Positions 24,380-31,597 of a stretch of 64,000 bases of DNA are shown piece by piece; positions within the stretch are counted from its first letter, which is position 1; each line of letters opens with the position of its first letter. The stretch spans positions 62,001-126,000 of the forward strand of contig CAVRRQ010000003.1 of assembly GCA_963723595.1 (NCBI GenBank), in the 5' to 3' direction. A program made the translations under genes and the position numbers. The stretch is from RYN-230 sp963723595. GTDB taxonomy: Bacteria > Actinomycetota > Actinomycetes > Streptosporangiales > Streptosporangiaceae. Under the pieces are notes generated by a model. That model searched no databases and was not told where the DNA came from. It worked only from the letters and a program-made list of their open reading frames with translations.

Positions 24380-25951
24380 TCAGGTTCCGGGCTCGCCCGC
24401 TGTCCCGGTCAGCCCGTGGCGCATGGCGAACAGGGCAGCCCCGGTCCGCGTCTTGACACCCAGCTTGGCGTAGATGTGCTCAAGGTGGGAGGAGACCGTC
24501 TTGCGGCTGACGTGCAGTTCGGCGGCGATCTCGGGGTTGGACCGGCCCTGGCCGAGCCGCACCAGCACCTCCACCTCGCGGGCGGTGAGCCCCGACGGCA
24601 GCCCGGCCCGGCGCCGGACACGGTGGCCGGCTGCTTCGAGCACCGCGTGGGCGCACTCGCCGTCCAGCCTCCCGGCGCGCACCTCTTCGCGCAGCACCCG
24701 CTCGGCCTCACCGGCACCGAGCGCCGGACGGTGCGGACGGGGCTGACGCAGCGCCTGGTAAACGTCGGCGGCACCGAGGATCCGCACCGGCAGCGAGATG
24801 GCGTCGCCACGCAGCCCGTGCGGGTAGCCAGACCCGTCAAGCCGTTCATGGTGCAGCGACGCGCAGCGCCCGACCTCGGCCAGCAGCGGGACGCGGGCCA
24901 GCATCCGTTCGGTCAGGTACGGGTGGGTGCGCGCCCGCTCGCGCTGGGCGAGGCTCCATTCGCCGGGCTCGTCCCAGACACCGCTCGGGATCCCGATCAT
25001 GCCGATGTCCTTGACCAGCGCCGCCCGGCGCAGCATGAGGAGGTCGGCTGCTGGGAGCCCGAGCTTCGTGCCGGCCTGGGCGGCGAGATCGGCCACGCCG
25101 CGGGACTGCCCAAGGCGCAGCGGAGACTTCAGATCACTGAAATCAGCGAAGGCAGCGAGCGCCCGTTCCAGGTTGTCCTCGCTCAATCCCGTGCCCAGCC
25201 GGGGGTCGAGCGCGATCACTTCCTCCCACGCCGCGATTCCGCCGAGACCCTCCAGGATCTCGGCGGGCTGGGCGCAGAAGCAGTCGACCAGCTCCGGGTC
25301 GAACTGCGTGCCCCGCCGCTCCCGGGCCACATGCAGTGCGGCCTCGGCACCGCCGGTGTGGTGGAACGCCTCGATGGCGTCGGCCAGGTGAACCAGGCGG
25401 ATGGCCGGGGCGAGATCACCGGCGCCGACCGACCCTGGCACCCCTTTCCCGTCCCATCGTTCGAACGTCTGCAGCAGCGGCTCGCATACGGCCGGGCCCA
25501 GCCCGAGCCGCTCGGCAAGATCGCTCGTCACGCGGCAGTGCGACTCCATGACCTGCTGCACCGAGCGGCCGGCGGTCGCCAGGAACTTCCCGACCAGCCC
25601 GATCCGCCGGAAACCGGCCTGACCGCGGCCAAGATGGCGGGCGACGAACACCGCCAGCGTGACACGCTCGAGGTCCTCATCGCGGGTATCGGCGTACAGC
25701 CCGATCTCATCACCGAACAGCGCCGCCAGCTCGGTGGTGTCGACGGCACAGCCCACCCACGCCAGCAGCGACGTGTAGTACGCAGACGTGCAGGCCGCCT
25801 GATCCACCCCCGCCGCCGCCCCCAGCCGCATCGCAACGACGGTCTGACGCAGCACCCGCTCCATCGGCCGCCCCATCCCAAGATCGGCGACAAGCGACAG
25901 CATCGCCACCAACTCGGCAAGAGTCACCCGCCTCGGGGAATCGGCAGCCAT
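24380..25951 (-). CDS. HD-GYP-like protein fused to a LuxR-type DNA-binding domain
   Basis: 523 residues. Two phosphohydrolase-like halves are seen. The first has FERWDGKGVPGSVG near residue 165. The second has RAALVKDIGMIGIP and LHHERLDGSGYPHGL, which match HD-GYP except that the catalytic HD is KD. The last 65 residues form a LuxR helix-turn-helix (GLTAREVEVLVRLGQGRSNPEIAAEL, given here in part: LTAREVEVLVRLG, HVSRKTVSSHLEHIYAKLGV). Loss of the HD His suggests signal sensing rather than cyclic-di-GMP hydrolysis. It is the likely regulator of the adjacent oxidase set, since its own gene lies just upstream on the same strand. Confidence 0.82.
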   Translation of the reverse strand: MAADSPRRVTLAELVAMLSLVADLGMGRPMERVLRQTVVAMRLGAAAGVDQAACTSAYYTSLLAWVGCAVDTTELAALFGDEIGLYADTRDEDLERVTLAVFVARHLGRGQAGFRRIGLVGKFLATAGRSVQQVMESHCRVTSDLAERLGLGPAVCEPLLQTFERWDGKGVPGSVGAGDLAPAIRLVHLADAIEAFHHTGGAEAALHVARERRGTQFDPELVDCFCAQPAEILEGLGGIAAWEEVIALDPRLGTGLSEDNLERALAAFADFSDLKSPLRLGQSRGVADLAAQAGTKLGLPAADLLMLRRAALVKDIGMIGIPSGVWDEPGEWSLAQRERARTHPYLTERMLARVPLLAEVGRCASLHHERLDGSGYPHGLRGDAISLPVRILGAADVYQALRQPRPHRPALGAGEAERVLREEVRAGRLDGECAHAVLEAAGHRVRRRAGLPSGLTAREVEVLVRLGQGRSNPEIAAELHVSRKTVSSHLEHIYAKLGVKTRTGAALFAMRHGLTGTAGEPGT

Positions 25952-26367
25952 TACTCCAGTCTCCCCCTCATGCTGCGCCGACCGGTTCGCAGATCATAAG
26001 CAGCATGCCCGGTCACGCGCGACTGCCCCGAATCCGGTCAAACACCACCGCCAAAGGGTCCGCCGCCCCGCCGGTCCATGCCGCGCAGCTCCTGGGAGCC
26101 GCCGATGACGATCAGTGGCCGGCAGCTGTGCGACTGCGCAGAACACGCGTTCATGCGCACCGCCAGGGAGAAGCAGCCCGCCGTGGCCAGCGTGCAATTA
26201 GGCGGATAGTTCGTCGCACCTCCCTGATCGGGTAGTCACATGGAGTGGCTTCTGGCCGTCGGCAGGCATAGGTAGCCGCTGTCCGGGCGGCAGTAGGATC
26301 ATGGGGCCCGGCCCCGCCCGCACGCGTGCTGCCTGCGGTGCCGGGTACTGGACCTGGGGAGGTCGCC
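25952..26367. other. Intergenic region between the HD/LuxR gene and the RraA-like gene
   Basis: 416 bases. On the minus strand a short open stretch at about 26025-26165 reads LIVIGGSQELRGMDRRGGG. It looks protein-like but matches nothing I recognise and may be a gene remnant. GGGGAGGT at 26355-26362 is the ribosome site for the gene at 26368. No other structure is evident. Confidence 0.35.
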
Positions 26368-27064
26368 ATGCCGGGGGCGTTCGCGGATCTGCCCACGCCG
26401 CTGGTGGCTGATGCGTGCGTGCGCTGTAATGTTCCGCTGCGGGCCGCCCCCTCCGGGAATCCGGGCGGTCGTGTCCGGCCAGCAGATCGCCGGGCGGGCC
26501 CTGCCCGTGCGGCACTACGGCAGCGTGGACGTGTTCCTGGAGGCATTCGGCTCGGGCCGAAGCCGGCGATGTGCTGGCCATCGACAATGGCGGCCGCCTG
26601 GACGAGGCATGCGTTGGCGACCTGGCGGTACTGGAGGCCCGGGCCGCCGGGGTGGCGGCCCTGGTGGTGTGGGGCCTGCACCGGGACACGCCGGAACTCG
26701 CCGCGATCGGCCTTCCGGTCTTCAGCTACGGCAGCTACCCGGCCGGGCCGGTGCGGCTGGACGAGCGGGAGCCCGAGGCGCTGGTCACCGCGCGGTTCGG
26801 TTCGCACCTGGTCAGCGCCGGAGACATCGTCTTCGCCGATGACGACGGCGCGCTGTTCGTCGCGGCAGAGCGCGCCGAGCAGGTGTTGGTCACTGCGCAC
26901 CAGATCTGGCAGACCGAGCGGGACCAGGCCCGACTGGATCCGGGAAGGCCAGACATGGCGCCAGCAGACCGCTTTCGATCGACTACCTGGCCCGGCGCGC
27001 CGCTGACCCGTCATACACCTTCCGGCGGCATCTACGCCGCATCGGCGGGGCCATCGAAGAATAG
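26368..27064 (+). pseudogene. RraA-like / HMG-CHA aldolase-fold protein with about four frame breaks
   Basis: Pieced across frames, this is a complete RraA-fold protein of about 230 residues: FADLPTPLVADACVR, SGQQIAGRALPVRHYGSVDV, GDVLAIDNGGRLDEACVGDL, VFSYGSYPAGPVRLD, SAGDIVFADDDGALFVAAE, WRQQTAFD, and DYLARRAADPSYTFRRHLRR ending IGGAIEE at TAG 27062-27064. Breaks are near 26455, 26560, 26935 and 26975. GGGGAGGT before ATG 26368 fixes the start. The fold covers pyruvate aldolases and RNase E inhibitors, and no neighbour indicates a role. With four breaks in 700 bases it is either a decayed gene or a stretch of poor sequence. All motif blocks remain conserved, which favours the latter. Confidence 0.72.
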
Positions 27065-27763
27065 GATCTCCCGAGGCGCCGGGCCTCGACCCCGCTCAGG
27101 GCCTAGACACAGAGTCAATAGCCGCACCGGATCAACGCAGGCCGGATCCGGCGACGGCCATCTTCCGGCACCCCGCGATGTGCGGCAAACGGTCCGGGCA
27201 GATGCCAGCCGGGCGATCACGCACCGTCATCGCCACCCGGCCGCTGGCCGCCAAGATCACCGGATGCCATCGTCTTGGCCGCTACCCTCACACAGCCGCA
27301 GCACTGCAGCAACCAGGCTGCCGCTGACGGCCACCGGGGAAACCCGCCCGCCAGCGGACTCAGAATGACCACTTCGGGATCGCGTTGCTCGCCATTCCGA
27401 CCAGTCCGACCCAGCGCCAGAACGGCGGCTCGGTGCGCGGTTATCGAGCGGAGCCTCGCGTTGCCGACGGCCGGTCAGAGTTCAGCGCACGATCGGTCCG
27501 ACTGCATGTCTATGCAGGGCTGCCATCGGGGATGAACGTCCGGTCATGCCGCGGAGGGGAATCGGATCTACTTCCTGACTTTCCCCAACCCCGCGGGACG
27601 ACAGATCCCGGGCCCTTACTGCCGAGGCCAGCCCTGCCTGGCCACTGTCAGCGCAGCGCGAGGCCCTGCCATTGCCACTGCCGAAGCTGGCGCAGATGCT
27701 TGCGGCACGACACGTTTGGTCGGGAGATGGAGCCCGGAAAGGCGCGGGGGACACGGCGCTGCG
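27065..27763. other. Gene-poor 700-base stretch
   Basis: No convincing gene on either strand. Open frames are present but show no domain, no consistent GC3 and no ribosome site. No tRNA, inverted repeat or tandem repeat stands out. Together with the neighbouring toxin-antitoxin genes and broken genes it makes 26-30 kb look like an accessory, low-density segment. Confidence 0.4.
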
Positions 27764-28111
27764 ATGATAAGCGTCGTGCACGATGATCCAGGTGACCGGG
27801 GTGATGACCCTGACGCCTTCGATCGCAAGGTCGGCGAGGTACTCGATGCCGAGGCCGGGATGCTTCGCGAGAAGAGCGAACTGCTGCTGGCCACGGGGTC
27901 AGTCAGCATTCACAGGCCTGCCGGGGTGCTCAAGGCGTCCCTGCGGCCTCCCCGCTGGTGGCGGCCCGGGGTCTTCCGGGACTGGGCAGTCCGGGTAGAC
28001 GGCGCTACTTCCAGCGGCGTTGTCCCACTCGGGAGGACCATGGACACAGCATCCGTGCTCAGCCAGATCACCCTGCAGCTGGCGGTCAACCTCGCCTGGC
28101 TGGATGAGTAG
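27764..28111 (+). CDS. Hypothetical protein, about 115 residues
   Basis: Starts MISVVHDDPGDRGDDPDAFD, has a charged helix VGEVLDAEAGMLREKSELLL, then a basic WWRPGVFRDWAVRVDG and a C-terminal helix SQITLQLAVNLAWLDE. No family is recognised. The codon pattern is plausible but its GC3 is lower than that of flanking metabolic genes, as expected for an accessory gene. No clear ribosome site is seen. Confidence 0.45.
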   Translation: MISVVHDDPGDRGDDPDAFDRKVGEVLDAEAGMLREKSELLLATGSVSIHRPAGVLKASLRPPRWWRPGVFRDWAVRVDGATSSGVVPLGRTMDTASVLSQITLQLAVNLAWLDE

Positions 28112-28331
28112 AGTTCCCGGCTCATCCGTGGGGCCTGCGCAGCGCGATCTTCCTCGCTGCCGCGGATCTCGCGGTGGAGTCCGCTGACTTAGTCGTCCGA
28201 ATGTCCTGCATGGCTGTGCATCATGCAGGTCTGAGGAATGCTCGCTTCTGCCAATGGGTGGGCTGCGCTCGATGCTGCGTCTTGGCCGGCGGGTGCTTCC
28301 TGGTGGGTGCCTGTGACCGTATAGTGACGCC

Positions 28332-28976
28332 ATGCCTGCTGCGGGGCCTGTTGCACGCGTGCCCGTAACGTCGGTCGCCGAAGCCATCGCGCGCATGGAA
28401 GCGATCGGGGCATCTGTCCCGGCCAGGGACGGGCTGGGCTGCTTCAACCGCATGTACCTCGAGGTCACCAGGCAAGTTGAGAGCAGTCTGGGCGCCGGGT
28501 TCTACGCCGATCCGGCGTTCATGACCCAGCTCGATGTCACCTTCGCGAACCTGTACTTCACGGCAGTGGATGCCGCAGCTAACCCGCCTGCGGTGCCGCT
28601 GGCCTGGCGACCGCTCATCGAGCAGCGCGCCCAACCCAGGATCGAGCCGATCCAGTTCGCGCTGGCTGGCATGAACGCCCACATCAACTACGACCTGCCC
28701 CTGGCAGTGACCGGCACCTGCACCGCTCTGGCCACCTCCCCGTCCGCGGACGCGCATCACGCCGACTACCAGAAGGTGGACCGGTTGCTGGACGCCGCGG
28801 AGCAGTCCGTGCGGCAGTCCTTTGAATCAGCACCCGAACTTGCCGTTGACCGCCACCTGCAGGCAGTGGACAATCTCATCGCCTCATGGACGATCAACTC
28901 CGCCCGCGACCTCGCTGGACGAACAGCCTCCTGCTATGGGAAGTCCGTGCTGACCCTCTTGCGCGCGGCCTGCTGA
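28332..28976 (+). CDS. DUF5995 family protein, probably frameshifted near the C terminus
   Basis: 214 residues in the open frame. DUF5995 hallmarks: DGLGCFNRMYLEVT, PAFMTQLDVTFANLYFTAV, AWRPLIEQR, and IEPIQFALAGMNAHINYDLP. The function of the family is unknown; conserved His and Asp in NAHINYDL suggest a metal or phosphate site. Near base 28915 the family-like sequence continues in another frame (WTNSLLLWEVRADPLARGLL), so the true C terminus probably extends to about 29040 and the end of the reported frame is out of register. ATG 28332 has no obvious ribosome site, and a GTG or leaderless start cannot be excluded. Confidence 0.75.
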   Translation: MPAAGPVARVPVTSVAEAIARMEAIGASVPARDGLGCFNRMYLEVTRQVESSLGAGFYADPAFMTQLDVTFANLYFTAVDAAANPPAVPLAWRPLIEQRAQPRIEPIQFALAGMNAHINYDLPLAVTGTCTALATSPSADAHHADYQKVDRLLDAAEQSVRQSFESAPELAVDRHLQAVDNLIASWTINSARDLAGRTASCYGKSVLTLLRAAC

Positions 28977-29044
28977 GCGACAGCCTGGCCGCTGCCACCG
29001 CCGCCGGCCAGCCGCATGCTGCTCATCGCTGTCTCGACTTCCCG

Positions 29045-29474
29045 CCAGTGGAACCTAGGCACAGCCGCCCAGCACTGGCCGCGGGCATATCTACCTTCGC
29101 TTCCGCAGACCGCTTGTGGCGCCATCGGCTGGATCGGCAGGCGACGCTGACAGTATGGCTGCGTGCCTGCAGATACCGGTCGGTCGCTGGCGCGGATCGA
29201 AGTAGCCTGCTGCTGCCGGCGAGGCCGAGCTCTCGGGCGGAATCCGAATGGCGAAGCGACTAAAGCAATAGCCGATAGCTCACCCTGCTCATGCCGTCCC
29301 GTCGTAGAGTTGCCCCCCGTTCGCGCACCCTACGAAGCTGAGCCACACCCACCGACATTCGCGCTCGCCCACTCATCTGACCCGTTGAGGCGGGGCTCGG
29401 AGTTCGACCTCATCTGCCGCGTGTAGTTCGTCTTGGGCCCGTGGGGCGCACTTTGAACTTGTGTTCCTGCCTTG
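29045..29474. other. Intergenic stretch before the MazEF-type pair
   Basis: About 430 bases after the DUF5995 gene with no supported gene. A read-through frame past the DUF5995 break reaches TGA near 29150 but shows no family match after about 29040. No hairpin or repeat of note. Confidence 0.35.
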
Positions 29475-29813
29475 CTACAGGGAAAGCAGCCGGCGGAGAC
29501 CGCGGTTGACGTCGTCCATGAGGGAATCAGGCAGGTGGCCGTGGGTGCCCAGGTCAGTCCGGTCGAGGGTCACCAGGGCAGTGACGTTGACCACGGAGTC
29601 CCGCGGCAGGCCCGAGGCTGCTGCGGGGATGAAGACGTTGCCAGGCATCGTCGCGAGCCGCGTGTCCGAGGTGATCACCGCGGCCACCGTCGTGCTGAGC
29701 CGGCTGGCGTTGAAGAGCCTGGACTGGATCACCAGGACTGGCCGGCGTTTCGCCGGCTTGCTCCCGGCGGCTTCCCCGAGATCAGCCCAGTAGATCCCGC
29801 CACGGTGGATCAC
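29475..29813 (-). CDS. mazF: MazF-type mRNA interferase toxin
   Basis: About 112 residues with the MazF/PemK fold: VIHRGGIYWADLGEAAGSKPA, then KRRPVLVIQSRLFNASRLST and DSVVNVTALVTLDRTDL, ending RGLRRLLSL. MazF toxins cleave mRNA at short sequence motifs. The antitoxin stop (29812-29810) overlaps a GTG at 29813 as GTGA, which I take as the start. A TTG at 29816 is the alternative. Full length and motif content suggest an active toxin. Confidence 0.9.
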   Translation of the reverse strand: MIHRGGIYWADLGEAAGSKPAKRRPVLVIQSRLFNASRLSTTVAAVITSDTRLATMPGNVFIPAAASGLPRDSVVNVTALVTLDRTDLGTHGHLPDSLMDDVNRGLRRLLSL

Positions 29814-30049
29814 CAATCATCCTCGGCGAGACGGCGCCGTCCGGCGCTCACCGCAACTGGCCCGGACTCGTCTGTCCCGGCGGTCTCCAGCGCTTCGTCG
29901 ATCTGGCGGGTTAGCGAGTGGCCTGCGAGTTCATCCAGATAGACCTCGGCGGCGCGGGCGAAGAACTCCGACCGGCTGATGCCAAGCTCTTTCGACTTCT
30001 CCGTGGCCCGCTCGAACGTGGCGTCCGGGAGTGATATCGCCGTCTTCAT
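29810..30049 (-). CDS. mazE: MazE-type ribbon-helix-helix antitoxin
   Basis: 79 residues: MKTAISLPDATFERATEKSK is a typical RHH strand-helix, then LGISRSEFFARAAEVYLDEL. The acidic tail (SAGRRRLAEDDW) would bind the toxin. ATG 30049 is preceded 6 bases away by TATACT, suggesting a leaderless transcript, and the longer upstream frame is noncoding in appearance. It is coupled to mazF by a 4-base overlap. It should repress its own promoter. Confidence 0.85.
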   Translation of the reverse strand: MKTAISLPDATFERATEKSKELGISRSEFFARAAEVYLDELAGHSLTRQIDEALETAGTDESGPVAVSAGRRRLAEDDW

Positions 30050-30055
30050 GCCTCT

Positions 30056-30061
30056 AGTATA
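30056..30061 (-). promoter_or_regulatory. -10 box TATACT of the mazE promoter
   Basis: On the minus strand TATACT lies 6 bases before ATG 30049, placing the transcript start at or beside the start codon. No good -35 hexamer is seen at 17 bases. The flanking GGTAATACCCGG could hold the RHH operator. Confidence 0.45.
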
Positions 30062-30183
30062 ACCGGGTATTACCTCGTGTTCGCAGACCGCCTCCGGAGC
30101 AATCTGAGACCCGCAGGCCACCGAATCGGCGCCTGGCCAGCCCTGGAACCCACCGCACTCTTATGCCGCTGCGGGCGCTTCCG

Positions 30184-30738
30184 TCAGGTAGCTGGCCGGG
30201 CCTGGTCGGCGTACTGAAGGCCGGTGACGTCGTAAAGGTGATGGACCGGATCGTGGACGAAGTACCTCGCAAACGATTCAACCGTGAAATGCGCCCCGTC
30301 GCTGCGGCTCCCGGTGCGCTGCCATTGACCGGCCGAAAGCGCCTCGAAGTGTGCCGCGATAGTCCCGGCCGCCTGAACCAGCTCGGCGGCTACCGTGGCG
30401 GGATCCTGCTCGCCGTAGCGGTCGGCCACCGCCGTCGCATCCTGGTCCCAGTTCGGGTACTGCGGCCCTTCCTGGGTGAGCATCATCTCCAGCCGCCGGT
30501 CATACAGCCGCAGGACGTCCCGGACATGGCAGCCGTACTCCAGGGCTGACCACTTGCCGGGGGCTGGACGATGCCGGGCGCCAGCGGGCTGGGCCAGTGC
30601 ATCGCGCCACGCAGAAGCGTTGGCCCGGATCATCCCCGCGACCGCGCCGCGGGCGAAGCTCTGCGCATCCAGGCCGCACTCCGGGCAGGGGCGCTGCAGT
30701 ACCCAGGTCCAGTCCTTCGTGTCGGGCACGATCGCCAT
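30184..30738 (-). CDS. DinB-superfamily protein
   Basis: 184 residues of the DinB four-helix-bundle type. The three metal-binding His typical of the family can be placed in YGCHVRDVLRL and in VHDPVHHLYDVTG. PAPGKWSALEYGCHV is the usual first-helix motif. Some DinB proteins are thiol (mycothiol or bacillithiol) transferases and many have no known role. A Cys pair near the N terminus (CPECG) is an addition that may bind zinc. The gene lies alone between the MazEF pair and the SDR gene and is intact. Confidence 0.8.
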   Translation of the reverse strand: MAIVPDTKDWTWVLQRPCPECGLDAQSFARGAVAGMIRANASAWRDALAQPAGARHRPAPGKWSALEYGCHVRDVLRLYDRRLEMMLTQEGPQYPNWDQDATAVADRYGEQDPATVAAELVQAAGTIAAHFEALSAGQWQRTGSRSDGAHFTVESFARYFVHDPVHHLYDVTGLQYADQARPAT

Positions 30739-30793
30739 GCCTGAACGGTAGCGAACAGTCGCTCACGCAGGCAGCCACCAGGCGGGTCCCGCC

Positions 30794-31564
30794 CTAGCCG
30801 CGGCCGGCCAGCCACGCCCCGAAACCGGTGGCGACGATGCGCTCGTCATGCACGTCACGGGCCTGCGGCGAGGCCAGCCAGACGATCGGCGGTCCCATCA
30901 CCGCCGGGTCGATCAGGGTCAGTCCTTCGGGACGGTCCCCGGCGGGGACCATCCCCGTCTCGGTGGCCCCGCCCGGCAGCAGCATGTTGACCCGGACCGG
31001 GGTGCGGGCCAGGTCAGCGGCCATGATCCGGGACAGCGCCTCCGCGCCCGCCCGGGACGGCCCGTAGGGCACGAAACCCTGCCGGGTCATCGTGGTGTGG
31101 TTCATCGAGATGTTGACGATCCGCCCGGACCCGGCCTCCAGCATCCGCGGGGTGAGCTCCCGGGCCATCAGGAAGTAGCCGGTCAGGTTGACGTCGATCA
31201 CCGCCCGGAACCCCTCGGGCGGGACTTCCCAGAATCCCTGCGGCTCGGCCAGGAACCGCGGGTTGACCGTCCGCATCCCCAGGCCCGCGTTGTTGACCAG
31301 CAGGTCGATGCCGCCGAGCCGGGACCAGGCCTGGTCGGCCGCGCGGGCCACGGACAGCTCGTCACCGGCGTCCGCGGCCACGCCCAGGGCGCCAGGCAGC
31401 CGCGCGGCGGCCGCCGCGGCCCGTTCCGCCGACCGGCTGGTGAGCATGACCGTCGCACCGGCCCGGGCCAGCGCCTCGGCCATGGCCAGGCCGATACCGC
31501 TGGTCCCGCCGGTGACCAGGGCCCGGGTGCCGGCCAGGTCCACGCCGCTGTCGCCTGCCATCAC
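30794..31564 (-). CDS. Short-chain dehydrogenase/reductase with YxxxR in place of YxxxK
   Basis: 256 residues. The cofactor site is VTGGTSGIGLAMAEALA, NNAGLGM is the NNAG motif, and the catalytic Ser is in GRIVNISMNH. The active-site Tyr segment reads YGPSRAGAEALS, so the near-universal Lys is Arg. GGATETGMVP closes the substrate pocket. Because the Lys orients NAD(P)H and lowers the Tyr pKa, activity may be reduced or altered. The neighbouring DHA2 exporter starts the same minus-strand run 34 bases away, and the two may be co-transcribed. Confidence 0.82.
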   Translation of the reverse strand: MMAGDSGVDLAGTRALVTGGTSGIGLAMAEALARAGATVMLTSRSAERAAAAAARLPGALGVAADAGDELSVARAADQAWSRLGGIDLLVNNAGLGMRTVNPRFLAEPQGFWEVPPEGFRAVIDVNLTGYFLMARELTPRMLEAGSGRIVNISMNHTTMTRQGFVPYGPSRAGAEALSRIMAADLARTPVRVNMLLPGGATETGMVPAGDRPEGLTLIDPAVMGPPIVWLASPQARDVHDERIVATGFGAWLAGRG

Positions 31565-31597
31565 GTCCCCAGGAAGGTCGCTACTCCTGGCCCCACG

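Noticed and set aside
26025..26165. Minus-strand fragment reading LIVIGGSQELRGMDRRGGG
   Set aside because: Looks protein-like but matches no family I know, is very short and has no start or ribosome site; not enough to call a gene.
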